In this document: piece by piece, positions 23,448-36,799 of the stretch
How the letters are laid out: each line of letters opens with the position of its first letter
Position numbering within the stretch: position 1 is the stretch's first letter
Assembly (NCBI GenBank): GCA_035235625.1
Contig: CP141145.1
Location: 41,644,668-41,708,667, forward strand
Direction of reading: 5' to 3'
Source of the DNA: Saururus chinensis
Lineage: Eukaryota; Streptophyta; Magnoliopsida; Piperales; Saururaceae
Length of the DNA: 64,000 nucleotides
Translations under genes and position numbers: made by a program
Notes under the pieces: generated by a model
What the model was told of the DNA's origin: nothing
Databases searched by the model: none
Seen by the model: only the letters and a program-made list of their open reading frames with translations

Positions 23448-26283
23448 AGATTTTATATAATTCTTGATTGAAAATCCAAAGAAACAAAACTAAATTATTT
23501 CAAAGAAAATTGTATGGAGGATTAAACTAAGGCATCAAATCCATACTAAATCCACATGTACCACTAGCTCTAATCCAAATTTATATAATAACAAAGGAAA
23601 CCTCAACTTTAACTAATTGTTCTATGTGTTACACGTACTTGGAGAGCACGAATAATCAAAGATCAAATCTTTACATGTGTATGCATAAGTTATAATCCAC
23701 ACCTAATGATAATCTAATGAATTAATGTGCTTGACAAAATAATTAAAAGAAAACTCACAAGGTAGAATTAAAAAGATTAATCCACTAAATAGAGATTAAA
23801 ACTAAAATTTTAATATACACTTCATTAGTACTTTATCTTAGCCCTAGTTACACGGGTTTAGAACCCCATGACCATGAAAATTATAATATTAAGCACTAAA
23901 TCCATGGAAAGGGAAGTAAAATAAAGTAAAATTAATATTGTCCATTCCAAATTCTCCGTTGAAAACCCATCAAGAAAATTTTTGCTCATGGTTTGCTACA
24001 GTAATATGAGTAATATTGTGAAGAGTAACTATGATCAGTGCTTGTGAACATTATTGTTATAATATTGTCTTCTTCCTCTTGCTGCTATAGTAATCGTGGC
24101 TTACAAAATTTCTCCGTGGGTTTTTCCTTTGCCCCCTTGTTTTGGACATGCATTCCCTTTATTTATAGACTCATTAGCTTCCTAATCCATCCACAATAAG
24201 GATATTTTCTTCTCATAATCCGGCCAATAAGAGAGAATCCTTTCTTTTTATTTGTTGGTTTTAGTTTAGATAAACGCAAATAAGCCTAAGAGAACCCACT
24301 TCTGTTACATTGCTTTAACACTTTCCAGTGAGATAAAAGCTTCAACAAATACATTAATGGTGACTCAAAAATCCTTGTCACTAAACTCCAAATTTTGACC
24401 TCTCCAAGGTGCCAAAAGTAAAATTTTGAAACCACCCACCTGTCTAAAAATGAATCGGTAACAAAACTCCTAAATCAATTTTTGTGATTACAAACTCTTT
24501 AGACTTTGATTTCATCATTTTTCCTTATTGCTTCACAATTTTGCAATCTGGACATAACTATCCAAATTCGTGTTTGGGAAGATGACTGTTTTTCACTGGA
24601 CTGTCCATATTTCAGTTCAGCTTTCTATTTTATTTATTAAGCTTTTTTGTTAGCATCTCTATACACTTCCAATGTACCAAAGCTAATTGCTTCCTTGTTG
24701 GTGCAAAGTGATTTTTAAAGGATATTCAACGACCTCAAAGAAAAACAATACTATAACTAGAGCCAAAAGGGCGGTAGACCAGGCCAGCTCTTGTTCCAAC
24801 ATAGGATTACATTTTTCAATGTAAGCATTAAATCCCAGCACAATAGGCAATTTATACTTGAAAGACTATTAAGACCAAAATTTTATCGAAGTAGAATACA
24901 TTCCATACAAAATGGATTAAAGTTTGAAAAGGGACAGAAAGGGAAGCCAAGTGCAAGTGCCTCGTCCACCTTCAAGGATAGCATGGATGGATCTTTAGTA
25001 GCCAAAAGGCTTTGTTGGGGTTGAGGTGGATTACATGCCATTACCCCTTTTAGCGAGTAGTAAAATAAATAAATAAAAATATATATGAGTTATTATTTAT
25101 ATTTTATTAAAATAAATAAATAAATATATTAAAAAAATAAAAAATATTTTTATTATTAATTATCATAACCAAAATATATAGCCATTAGCGTACGGGTGAG
25201 AGAACTTTTAGGAACTATTAGATTTGGTTAAGTTTCTCTCACTATTTTTTTTTTTACAATGTCACAACTTTCTATGGATGGCAAGTTAAGACTTGTCCCA
25301 CCCCGTTTTTCATTTTCATGATGAATGTTAGGTGGCTAAGGAAAATGTTTTCAACATTAAGATTCATACGTCATCTTTCCACGCCCACTCATTAGTGATT
25401 AAGGTGTAGAAAAGATGAAGTAGCATTTTGACGCGAGAATCTCATGTCAAATAGCATCACTCGGTGGCTGATAACAATGAGAGGCTACCCTATCACTAGA
25501 CATAATGAGTAATAAATTCGAAAACTAAATCCAAGTTTCATTTCCCCCTCCACAAATCAATCCAATCCAATCCAATCATGGAGATCTCATCTCTTTCTCC
25601 CGTATCGCAACCCACATTACGGGCCCAAAGTCCGGATAATGATACAAAATGGACTGTAAGGGTCTAGATGGGGTACAACACGGGCTACAGGGGTAGAAGT
25701 ACAACCATATTCAGCAACAGCGAGTAGTAGCAATCAATAACTGATGAGAAGCCTTGGTAAGTCAGAAACATGAATATTCGCCATTGGCAAAGTTGGCGAA
25801 CCCAACGTTGTACATGACATCATATCGGCATAGCATTTTTTAAACTTCCTATATTAGTAAGAGCAATATTTATATGAGCTCTAGCTCGTGCGCTATTGCG
25901 TATCGGATTTTAAATAATTCTATTGCATGTGTTACTCGCGGGATAAGCTACTTTTGAGTAGTATAGTTTGTTAGATCGATATAACAAAGTTATGGATTAG
26001 CGTGAGTTCATATAAACTTTATTCTATTAATAAAGTAGGCAACCCTAATCTTAAGTTACTGGACAATCCACTTCATCTATGATGATGATTGTTGAAGGCT
26101 TGAATAAATCTAGATATTATAAAAGGAGACCTGTCATCCTAATGTGTGTTTTTTCCTTATTACCCTAGTGGCATTGTGTGGGAAAGAGGGAGATGATTCA
26201 ACCTGTGGGGCAGCCTGAAAATTTTAAGGATGTGTTTTAAGAAAATGTCTAGCTTGACTAGGCATGCAGGCTCTGTGACCAGA
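23448..26283. other. AT-rich intergenic DNA
   Basis: No gene or RNA is recognised. Contains simple AAAT-type stretches near 25060-25150 and a T-run near 25245. The open frame at 24791-25024 has no family features. Confidence 0.5.
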
Positions 26284-26867
26284 TGATGCAACGCTCAAGT
26301 GGAAATAGATCAATGAAGTGAACTCTTTGAATTTTCACTAAAATTGAAACAGAGAATTACAGAAAGGAAATCGAACTGTAGTTCTTCATTTCGAAGAAAG
26401 TGTCAGTTCCAGCTCATAAATAGAGCTCCAGGAAATACCCTCAATTGGAAGATCCAATTATAAAGAAAAACTCATTCAACAACTAACTCTGAAATTACAT
26501 CTTCCTCCACTATCTATACTAATAGATAGCTTTGAGCTCTTGACAGTTTTTGCAATTGAAATTGACGATGTTAACCTCTTTGTAGAAAACTATTAATCAC
26601 TTTACTGTTCCGACGCCCAGAGAAGGAAGACGATTAACAGAATTAACGGTCATCTTCTTTATACCAAAAGACATAATAGCCCTCGGCATAGTAGAGAATT
26701 TACTTGAGTTACCAACATTCGGCATTTAAACCATTAGTAGTTACCCGAATTACCCTCCAAACAGTTAACACTTGATATAAGTGTTTGACAAAATGGCTGA
26801 ATCAAAATACTTTTTCTTAACAATCTTAACTGAACATTTCACTTCCATCCTTTATGCTCCTGCATCA
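26284..26867 (-). repeat. 3' LTR of the CRM-like element
   Basis: 584 bp; ends TGATGCA and TGCATCA. It has a 13-bp-longer stretch (around 26415-26430) than its partner at 31526-32096. Confidence 0.9.
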
Positions 26868-29800
26868 ATTACCCTTGGTGAACTAAAAGTCATCCTCGAA
26901 CTAAAGCAATCTGACTTGTATCAGTTTCTGCCACATGAAACAGAGTCAAATCCAGAATATTAAAGGTATTAGAAATATGTAAATCAGGAGGCAGTTCAAC
27001 AGAATAAGCATTTTCACCAAACTTTTGCAAGATTCGGCAAGGACCAATTTTTTTAGCTTTCAACTTGCCATGGTAATGTGCAGGAAGTCTGTCCTTATTT
27101 AAATGAATCATTACCATATCTCCCTCAGCCAAAATTATTGGGCGACGATGTTTATCAGCAAAAATTTTATACTCGGCATTGGATTGATAGATTTTATCAC
27201 GGACAACAGAATGTAATTGAGTGAACTGTTCTATAAATTTCACTGCAGATTTAGATTCAGTAGAATTTGTTGGACCAAGAAGAACATCCACTGAACAGTT
27301 TGGAATATAACCATATACAATTTGGAAAGGAGTCAGCCCAGTTGATCTATTAATCAAAGAGTTGTAAGCAAATTCAGCTTAGAAAATAACTAAGTCCCAC
27401 TGCCTTGGATTATCACTAGAGAGACACCGCAACAAACTACCAAGAATTCGATTTGTTACTTTTGTCTGCCCATCAGTTTGAGGGTGACAAACACTACTAA
27501 ACTGTAGTTTAGTACCCATTCTTGTCCAAAGAGTCTTCCAGAAATTACTCAGGAATCGACTGTCCCTGTCTGAAGTTATGGTAAGGGGCACACCATGATG
27601 TCTAATAACTTCCTTAACGAACAATCCAGCCACATTTACTGCATCATTATTTTTTTTACAGGGAATAAAATGAGACTGCTTAGAAAATCTGTCAACTACC
27701 ACGAACACTGACTCATAACCCTATTGTGTTTTGGGTAAACCTAACACAAAGTCCATGCTGATGTCTTCCCATGGCTTATTGGGTACAGGAAGTGGGGTAT
27801 ATAGACCAGCATTGGTAGTACTTCCCTTGTATTGTTGGCAAATGAAACATTGCTGAACAAAGACTTGCACATCCCTCCTTAATTGTGGCCAATAGTATCT
27901 GTTCTTAACCAGAGCTAGAGTTTTATCACGTCCAAAATGTCCAGCTAATCCTCCTCCATGTAATTCTTGGATTAATAGCATTCACAACGAACAAGAGGGA
28001 ATACATAGAAGATGTCCCTTGTACAAATAACCATTCTGAATTGAAAACTCACCTTGCGTTTGCTGTGTATTTATACAGTTTTGCCATTTATCCTGAAAAG
28101 TACCATCTGATAAATATAGACTTTTGATTTCTTCAAATCCAAAACAAGTGGTGGATAAAACATTAACCAGAGCTACTCTTCTGCTCAACACATCAGCCAC
28201 TTTATTCATTTTACCAGACTTATGCTTAATAGTAAAAGAATAGTCCTGTAATTCTCCTATCCATCTTACATGTAGTCTGTCTAGCTTTGATTATGTATGT
28301 AAATGCTTTAAGGACTCATGATCAGTATGTAAAATAAATTCCTTATAAACCAAATAATGGCGCCAGTGTTTTAAGGCCTGTACAAGTGCATATAACTCCA
28401 GTTTGTATGATGACCATTTCTGTTTAGCAGAATTTATTTTGTGACTGAAATAGGCTACTGGTCTACCTTCTTGCATTAATACAGCTCCAATTCTATGCAT
28501 AGACGCATCACATTCCACTTCAAACACCTTTGAGAAATCTGGAAGTGCTAAAGTAGGTGCAGTAGTGAGTTTAGTCTTCAATATTTCAAAGCTTCGTTGT
28601 TGGTTTGACTGCCATTGAAACTTACCCTTCTTTAAACAATTAGTTAAAGGAGCTGCTAAAGTGCTAAACCCTTGTATAAACCTTTGGTAGAATGTAGCCA
28701 ATCCTAAAAAACTCCTCACTTTAGTTACATATTTTGGAATAGGCCATTTAACAACTGCTTCAATTTTTCCTTTATCAACTTTCAGCCCTTCTCGACTGAC
28801 AACATAACCCAAAAAAATTAACTGGTCAGCCATAAAAATACATTTCTTGAGATTGATATACAAGCTATTCTCATTTAATAGTTTAAAAACTGCTTGTAAT
28901 TGTTTCAAATGATCTGCTTCATCCATACTGTATACAAGTATATCATCAAAGTATACCACAAGACTCTTCCCTAGTAATGGTTGTAATACTTGTGCCATTA
29001 ATCTCATGAAGGTGCTTGGTGCATTTGACAATCCAAAGGGCATTACAAGCCACTCATAAAGTCCATCTTTAGTCTTAAATGCAGTTTTCCATTCATCCCC
29101 TAACTGCATCCTAATTTGATGATACCCTGACCTGAGGTCTATTTTAGAAAACCACTGAGCTCCTGCAAGCAAATCCAACATGTCAACCAATCTAGGTATA
29201 GGGAACCTATATTTAATTATGATTTTATTTATGGCCCTTGAGTCTACACACATACACCATGTCCCATCTTTTTTTGGCACTAAAAGAGTAGGCATTGCTA
29301 CCAGACTAAGACTTTCCCTGATAAGTCCTCTCTTAAGTAAATCCTGAATTTGTCTTTTCAATTCCTCATTTTCAGTAGGGCTCATCCTATAGTGAGGTAA
29401 ATGGGGTAAGGAAGCTCCAGGTTGCAAGTCAATACGATGCTGTATATTCCTCATTGGTGGCAAAGTTAGAGGCAACTCATCATTAATTAAGGCTGTATAT
29501 TGTTGGAGCAGCTCTTGTATGCCTTTATGATTAGAATTGAATTCTACTGCCTTGACTGGCAACACTTCCTTATTCACAAATGCAAGAACTAACTACTCAC
29601 TATTAAGAGAAGAAGAAATATTACTTGTTACTATGAGTGTTTTCTTCTGAGTCACTTCTTTTGTGTCCAGCTTGTTGCCTAGCTTAATTGTTTTCTGCTT
29701 CTTTCTGTCTGCAGTTGGATAATTAGCAATCTGTATTGTTGTCTGTTTCTTTCCTGTTTTCTCCCTCTCAGAGACAAGTGGTGGTTGTTCCTTCACATTT

Positions 29801-31525
29801 TCCATTTCAGTAGAATGTAATAGCTGTGGGTACAGTTTAATAGTTTTTCCTTGATATACAAATTGTATAGTATTATCATGACCATCATGGATAATGCAAT
29901 TATCAAACTGCCAAGGTCTTCCCAGCAGCAAATGACATATAGTCATATCTAACACATCACACAGTATATTTGCTTTATAACTTTTTCCAATCAAAAAAGG
30001 AACTAGGCATTGTTCCTTAACTTTAACCTCTCCAACCACTTTGATCCACCCAAAAGTATAGGGTTGTGCATGAGGTGTAGTCTTTAAGTTCAATTTATCT
30101 ACCAATGTCTGTGCGATAATGTTCTCAGTATAGCCTCCATCAACAATCACCCTACATTTTGAATTTTCAATTGTTCCCACAATGGCAAATATCTTGTGTC
30201 TCTAGGTGTTATTTAACTGTTTAGGAGTAATCAACAGTTTCTTGGTAACCAGCCCCAATTCAACCTCACTGGATTCACCTTCTTGTAAATTATCTCCATA
30301 CACTTCTTCCAATTCTTCAATGTCTTCACTATTGTCATCATTTTCATCTGTAGTGGTTGGACCAATTATCATAGCCTTCGGTCTAGAATTAGGTTCACCA
30401 GTTCTGAGAGGGCAATCTGAAGAATAATGTCCAAGCTATTTGCACTTCCAGCAGTTATTGGGTTTTGGCTTAGCATAGATGTTCTTCTTTTCTACAGGAA
30501 CAGAAAATGTAGTTTTTTCCATCTTTGTTATATCTTTCTTGACTGATCGCAAATCAATATTCATCAATTCTTTATCCTTTAACTGACTCAAAGGCATTCC
30601 TTCTCCAGATAATCTTGATAGCTGAGATGTTTTAAACCAGGGATGAGTCATCAGTGACTCATTTCTCAAAGTAGACTGAATTGCTTCAGTGACAGAGCAA
30701 ATAGGTTTAGATGCCAATTGCAGTTGAAGTTCATATTTTAATCCACCTAAAAATCGTTGTACCTTTTGTGCTTCAATCTCCTGTAGATTATTTCTAGCTG
30801 CTAAATGAAAATACTCTTCAACATATTCAGACACTGTATTGTTTCCCTGTCGACAGTTTTGAAATTGTCTAAATAATGCTTGCTCAAAATCTACTGGCAG
30901 ATACATGTTCTTTAGCAAACTCTTCATTCTAGGCCTGGACTATATCGGATGCTTGCCTTTATTCATTCTCTCCTGTTGTAATTGGTTCCACCAGGTTGAA
31001 GCACCAGATTTCAATTTACAAGATACTACCCTGCATTTCATTTCTTCTAGAACTTCCATACAGTAGAAGTAATTTTCTACTTCAGATATCCAGTCCAGAA
31101 ATTGTTCTATATGCATCTGGCCATTAAATGCTGATAGTTCTACTTTAGGTTTGAATCGAGGATAAAAATTATTTGTACCTGGATTCATAACTGGAATTTG
31201 ATTCTGAGGTTCTCCTTCATCACTAGACGATGATCCAGTACTTTGTTGATATGCAGAAGATTGTTGAAATCGCACCTGAACTGGTTCCGCAAATTTCAAA
31301 TCTAGTACTCCGTATTTTCCTGAACCACGAGTAGGAAGAAAGGAATTTCCAAAATGATTCGCAAGATTGCGATTCAATGATTCCATTTGTGTTGCTACAA
31401 TTTGAAGAGACTGTAGCATATGTTGCTAAAGTTTCACCATGTCATCCATGGAGGATGCGTTTGCAGATCCTTCGGCTCGATCATTTGTTGCCATTGAAGT
31501 CAGCAAACCAGCTCTGATACCAATT

Positions 31526-32096
31526 TGATGCAGCGCTCAAGTGGAAACAGATCAATGAAGCGAACTCTTTGAATTTTCACTAAAATTGAAACAGAGAATT
31601 ACAGAAAGGAAATCGAACTGCAGTTCTTCATCTCGAAGAAAATGTCAATTCTAGCTCAGGGAAATACCCTCAATTGGAAGATCCAATTACAAAGAAAAAT
31701 TCATTCAACAACTAACTCTGAAATTACATCTTCCTTCACTATTTATACTAACAGATAGCTTTGAGCTCTTGACGGTTTCTGCAATTGAAATTGACGATGT
31801 TAACCTCTTTGTAGAAAACTGTTAATCACTTTACTGTTTCGACGCCCAGAGAAGGAAGACGATTAACAGAATTAACGGTCATCTTCTTTATACCAAAAGA
31901 CATAATAGCCCTCGGCATAGTAGAGAATTTACTTGAGTTACCAACATTTGTCATTTAAACCATTAGTAGTTACCTGAATTACCCTCCAAACAGTTAACAC
32001 TTGATATAAGTGTTTGACAAAATGGCTGAATCAAAATACTTTTTCTTAACAGTCTTAACTGAACATTTCACTTCCATCCTTTATGCTCCTGCATCA
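31526..32096 (-). repeat. 5' LTR of the CRM-like element, with adjacent primer site
   Basis: 571 bp. Just inside it, at 31511-31522, the plus strand reads GCTCTGATACCA, which on the element strand is TGGTATCAGAGC, an exact initiator-methionine tRNA primer site. Confidence 0.9.
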
Positions 32097-32508
32097 CCAG
32101 AGCCTCGTGACCGGCCTAGTAAAACTCTGAACATGATACATAGATGACAACTTACCGTTTATATGTTTCTCTCTTATGTACTATTTTGAGAACCCTATGT
32201 AAAAGAAAATATTTTATAAATCTTAACTAGTTAAGGACACAACAAATCTTACCCAGGCAAGGAGAGGGACCAATACTACTTTTTTAATGGCACCAACCAA
32301 TAGTTATATACAACTTCAAACTAGTCTCTTAAGCCAAAAGGGCAAAAAAAAAACACTTTGTCTGCAACTGGGTTAGATTTTTATAGAGATTCATCTGCTT
32401 TTAATAATAGAAAAAAACAAAGGAGAAAAAAAAGACTTTTCATGATACATGAATCAATTTAAACGTAACTTTACAACATTAGTTCCTAAGAAAAATATGA
32501 AAGAACAC
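32097..32508. other. Intergenic DNA
   Basis: A-rich sequence between two elements. Nothing recognised. Confidence 0.4.
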
Positions 32509-34459
32509 GGCTATTTCCCCCCCAATATTCACTCAGGGCCCCCCAAATAAGAAATATGTGGGTAGTTTTTTTATTACTCAGCACCCCCACACTATTCTTA
32601 AGGCACCCCTGTTAAGAAAAAAAACCCTTTGTATCCCCTTCACTGTACTCAACGTGCATGAACTTCTCACCGGTGGCAAGAAAGTTTGTGAGCACCGGAA
32701 TCGTACAAGATAATGTCCCTCCCAACCAATAATGATCGTCCCTCCCAATTGCTTCTTAATGCACGAAAATAACGTTGATTACAGGAGTTCATCCCATCTT
32801 CCTCCCTACCTGTAATGGTGTCCATCCCAATTACTGTAATAGCGCCCCTCTGCATGCACTTAAAAATCTTTGTTTCCCATCAAAATCAAAAAATTCCTTT
32901 CTTTGGGTGATTAGCAAGTCAATCTTTATTGATTTTCTGGGCATTTAACGAATAGAATTTGGGTTGATAGTACGCCATGGCTAAACGTGCTCGAAGGTTT
33001 CAAAACATTGTTCTACTTGTCGTGGCAGGGGGTACCCCCCACCAGTAAATCGCCCAAAAAAGTTGAAATCTTCGGGATACATTCTGGCGGGGAGAGATCA
33101 CCGTTACATTATGAATAATTTGACAGTGACATAATGTCCCCGTATAAATGTTGTTTTATCTGGCGAGGGATACCCACCGTCAGGAAAACTCCAGAAGGTG
33201 TTGTAACCTTCTAGATGAGCTATGGCGGTGGGAGGAAGTACCACAATGCATGTGCAGATGCTTGGGAGAGTTTATACAAAGATCAAGTTGTTGATATGCA
33301 AGAAGATATTAGTGTCCGACCGTCGGGTGATATCATTGATATCATTGAAGATAGTAGTCTAATTTTAGTTTAGTTTTTTTAATACATGTACATGACACTT
33401 TTTATTAAATTTTGAACACATATATTTTAATTTTATTTTATGAATGTGTTTTGTGAGTAATGTCTTCAATAGGTATAAATATTTTAGATCTATAATGAAT
33501 TATTGGCTTATGGAGGTTTCATGACGGGGGTTAAACCCCGCCATTTTAAATTGCTGTATACGGGGGACTAAATGTCCCCGTCACATTATTCACCAATTGG
33601 GAGTGCCCTCTCTCCGCCAGCAATCGTCCAGAAGGTTTCACACCCTCGAGATTCTTCTGGAAATTGTATGGCGGGGGTTACCCACCGCAACCTTCAATGG
33701 ACATATGGGGGCCGTATGTCCCCGACCAATGCTTCGTAATTTTACGGTGACAGACACCTGCCAGAACTCTTCCAGAAAGTATCAAATCCCTCAACAATCT
33801 TTTGGAATTTGTCTGGCGGGGGGTACCCCCGCCATATTACATGCATGCATATGGGGACCATATGTCACCGTCAATGTCTTCATAATGGGGTGGTGACAGG
33901 CACCCGCCAGAACTCCTCCAGAAGGTTTCAAAACCCTCGACAATCTTCTGGAAGTTGTCTGGAGGGGACGAGAGGAGACAATACGGGAGGGGAGTGGAGG
34001 TGAGGCGGGTAGACACGACGGGCCTGAAGGGGAGGGGAGGAGACAATACGGGATGGGAGAGGAGGGGAGGGGAGGAAACAAGAAGGGAGGGTGGGGATGG
34101 TAGGAGACAAGATGGGAGGGGAGGGCAAGGGAAGGAGACTTTACCAGAGGAGAGGGGAGGCGACTTCATTAGAGGAGGGCGGACTGAAATGAAGATGAAA
34201 ATATGGGAGGGGAGGGGACATCACCGGAGGAGAGGAGACAGAAGGGAGGAGACTTCTTCGGAGGAGATGGGACGGAACTGGAGAAAAAAATACAGGAGGG
34301 CAGGAGGTTGGGGGGCACGGTCCAAGTGGGGGGTTGGGGGGGTATTGAAAAAAATTAAATAATGTAATAAAAATAGGGTATAGAGAAATAAAAATAATAT
34401 TTTAATTAGGATGTGAAAAGTATAGGGGGTGATGAGCTTTTGTTGGGGGAGAAATAGCC
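32509..34459. mobile_element. Inverted-end DNA repeat with internal G/C-rich subrepeats (copy 1)
   Basis: Ends are inverted: GGCTATTTCCCC at the left, GAAATAGCC at the right, with further similarity inward (ACCCCC/GGGGGT blocks near TTTTTATTACTCAGCACCCCC). The middle (33000-33960) holds at least four degenerate units of about 130-190 bp, each with a GGCGGGGGTTACCCCCGCC-like palindrome, a CCCCGTCA motif and CCAGAAGGTTTC...ATCTTCTGGAA arms. From 33960 to 34330 the plus strand is almost pure GGGAGG-type purine. No transposase frame is seen; probably a non-autonomous DNA transposon. A target duplication is not clear. Two relatives lie at 38037-38838 and 63853 onward. Confidence 0.65.
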
Positions 34460-34674
34460 GGATTCAATATGAAAACAAAACAAAACAACATGTCACACGA
34501 AGAAAGAAGGGGCCAAGTTGAGTGCAGTGGGACAAGCTCGTCTAAAAAAATATTCCACGCCCTACGGGCCCACCCAGTCTACCACAGCCAGGTTCGGTCA
34601 CAGTCATTGACAACTTTGACTGTTTGACCACATTTTCGAATAGTTTTGACTCCGAGACCTTTCTCTTCATTCAA

Positions 34675-36696
34675 TCACGGCGTACCGCCGGCCCGGAGAA
34701 GCAGATTGGCCGATGAAGTAGCACCCAGCTCTAACGACAGGATCGAGGTTGTCCCCACCTCCTCCGACGACGATGGGTACGAGTGCACGAAGTCGTCGAA
34801 TCCCTCGCTCCTTCCTTCGTACTCGCTCGGCGGCACCGACGGTACTTCCGGCACGCACGCCTCCCGGTCCAGGCACCTCAACACGTCCCGCATCCGAGGC
34901 CGCTCCCTGTGCGCCGGTTGCGAGCAGACGAGAGCCAGCTTAAGTAGCATATCCGCCTCCTCCCTGTCGAACTTGCCCTCCAGGCTGGGGTCCACCACCT
35001 CCAGCAGCCGCCCCTCCCGCCACCGCTCCCACACCCAGTCCACGAGTATCAGTTCCTCCGGCATCGCCTTGGGTTCGATGGGCCGCCGCCCGCAGACCAC
35101 CTCCAACAGCAGTGCGCCGAAGGCGAACACGTCTGAGCTCGTGGTGGCCTTGCCCGTACGGGTCAGCTCCGGCGCCAGGTAGCCCAGGGTGCCCACCACG
35201 TGGGTCGTGTGTGGGTTGGATCCATGTTCGTAGAGCCGTGCCAGCCCGAAGTCCCCCAGCCTCCCGTTCATGTCCCCGTCCAGCAGCACGTTGCTCGCCT
35301 TCACGTCCCGATGGAGCACCACCTGCTCCCATTCCTCGTGCAAATACAGCAGCCCCCCCGCCACCCCCCGCAGAATCCTGAAGCGCTGCTCCCAACTCAA
35401 TATCGCCCTGGGCTCGTCGAACAGGTACTTGTCCAAGCTCCCGTTGCTCATGTAGTCGTACACCAGCAGCAGGTCCCCGCGTCGCCTGCACCAACCCTGC
35501 AGCTGCACCAGGTTGCGGTGGCGGAGCCGGCCGATGCTTGCAATCTCCGCCACGAACTCGCGCAGCCCCTGCTTGGACTCGTGGGAGATCCGCTTTACAG
35601 CCACCTGGGCCTTCGTGTTGGGGAGGGTGCCCTTGTAGACCCGGCCGAACCCCCCGAACCCGAGCAGCTCTTTGTCACGGAAGTTGCGGGTGGCGAGCTT
35701 GAGCTCGCGGTAGGAGAAGCGGTGGGGCCCGTACTCGAGCTCCCACGGCTCAATTATGTCTGCGTTCTGGATCTTCTTGACGAGGTAGATGGCCCCCGAG
35801 ACGGCGGCCCCCATGATGAACGCGGCGGCGGCGGAGGCCGCGATGACCAGGCCCATGTGTTTCTTCTTGGGCCCGGGGAGGGACGGCAGGACGGAGAGAT
35901 CCAGCGAGCGGGCCTCTCCGTTGATCCGGAAGCTCCAGCCCATGATGTAGTGGGAGCTGGCGAGCAAGCCGGTGGAGGCCGAGAAGCCCACGTACATCTG
36001 GTCGAGCAGAATCGGGGACAGATCGACGGGGGTGGACAAAAGTGGCACATCGGGTTTGGTCGAGGAGCGGGCTAGGAAGACGTTGAGGAACTTGTTATCG
36101 CCGTCGTAGTCGACCCATACCTGGATTGTGTCCCCGCTCTTGAGATTGATCGCGCCGGCGGACACGGATGCGTTGGACTGGAGATTATTCACGTCGACAC
36201 CAACGTGGTTGTCGTTCATGTCGTAGAACTCGAAATCCTGCACGGTGTCGAATTCGACGGCGAAAATGTGATTGGAGAAGTTGCCCATGTCGGAGGCGTT
36301 GAGGAGGCCGAGGTACTGGCTGGGGAGTGCGCCCCTCAGCTCGGTGGAGTTGGAGATGACGAAGGCCAGGCCGTGGCCACCGAGCTTGGGGTACTCGGGG
36401 ACAATGGCAAAGGCGAAGGCAGTGGAGAAGGAGTGGACAGAGTTGTTGCGAGACCCGTCCTTGAAACGGAAGCGGGACGGGTAGAAGGTGTGGCCGATCA
36501 GTCTCCTGGAGTCGTTGGTGAGGCGGAGGATCCGGTTGCTTTGGACCTGGGCCACGCCGTTCATGGTTAGGCTTGAGTTGGAAGGGTCGAAGCCGCTGAA
36601 GAAGATGTTGTCTTGCTGAGCGAGGGAGGAGGGGAAGGCCCAGGCCGCCCCAATAGACAGAATCATCAGTACATAGAAAAGCGTTTGGATCGCCAT
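34675..36696 (-). CDS. L-type lectin-domain receptor-like kinase
   Basis: A single exon of 673 residues, full length for the family. Signal peptide at about 1-23; legume-lectin ectodomain about 25-258 (FAVEFDTVQDFEF and NHVGVDVN motifs) with several N-glycosylation sites; one transmembrane helix about 281-305 followed by basic residues; kinase domain about 342-609. Active-site parts are all present: GFGGFGRV loop, Lys368 in VAVKR, HRDVKASN catalytic loop (Asp464), DFG at 482-484, and the APE-like LAPE. It should be an active Ser/Thr kinase at the plasma membrane. The juxtamembrane WELEYGPHRFSYREL wording fits the clade of Arabidopsis LecRK-IV/S.4; relatives act in pathogen sensing and pollen development, but the ligand here cannot be told. 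The start at 36696 was preferred over an in-frame ATG 32 codons upstream because it begins the signal peptide. Coding GC content is far above the surroundings. Confidence 0.95.
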   Translation of the reverse strand: MAIQTLFYVLMILSIGAAWAFPSSLAQQDNIFFSGFDPSNSSLTMNGVAQVQSNRILRLTNDSRRLIGHTFYPSRFRFKDGSRNNSVHSFSTAFAFAIVPEYPKLGGHGLAFVISNSTELRGALPSQYLGLLNASDMGNFSNHIFAVEFDTVQDFEFYDMNDNHVGVDVNNLQSNASVSAGAINLKSGDTIQVWVDYDGDNKFLNVFLARSSTKPDVPLLSTPVDLSPILLDQMYVGFSASTGLLASSHYIMGWSFRINGEARSLDLSVLPSLPGPKKKHMGLVIAASAAAAFIMGAAVSGAIYLVKKIQNADIIEPWELEYGPHRFSYRELKLATRNFRDKELLGFGGFGRVYKGTLPNTKAQVAVKRISHESKQGLREFVAEIASIGRLRHRNLVQLQGWCRRRGDLLLVYDYMSNGSLDKYLFDEPRAILSWEQRFRILRGVAGGLLYLHEEWEQVVLHRDVKASNVLLDGDMNGRLGDFGLARLYEHGSNPHTTHVVGTLGYLAPELTRTGKATTSSDVFAFGALLLEVVCGRRPIEPKAMPEELILVDWVWERWREGRLLEVVDPSLEGKFDREEADMLLKLALVCSQPAHRERPRMRDVLRCLDREACVPEVPSVPPSEYEGRSEGFDDFVHSYPSSSEEVGTTSILSLELGATSSANLLLRAGGTP

Positions 36697-36799
36697 CGCC
36701 GTCGCAGGGACGAGAGACTGAAGTGAGGAGGAGTCCGACTTTTGCCAAGGGAGAAATTTAAGGCTATGGCTGAGGTTTGGATCCGACCGCACTGAAACC

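Larger units (their letters stand above)
26284..32096 (-). mobile_element. CRM-like Ty3/Gypsy chromovirus
   Basis: Direct LTRs at 26284-26867 and 31526-32096 share TGATGCA...TGCATCA ends and are flanked by a perfect duplication CCAGA (26279-26283, 32097-32101). The coding parts run on the minus strand: gag about 30436-31419, protease about 29593-30180, reverse transcriptase and RNase H about 27980-29577 (YFDDILVYS box), integrase and C-terminal region about 26890-27980. Integrase and C-terminal wording ([22 protein letters not shown]-like SNTFNILDL) resembles the CRM clade, though I cannot exclude a sister clade. The LTRs differ by roughly 3-4 percent by eye, suggesting about one to two million years. 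Broken, with several breaks. Confidence 0.9.

Noticed and set aside
33791-34362. Frames rich in Pro/Ser (minus) or Gly/Arg (plus)
   Set aside because: By-products of the purine-only strand in the inverted-end repeat.
35200-36075. A 291-codon plus-strand frame over the kinase gene
   Set aside because: An antisense shadow of a GC-rich coding sequence; the minus-strand kinase domains are complete and unambiguous.
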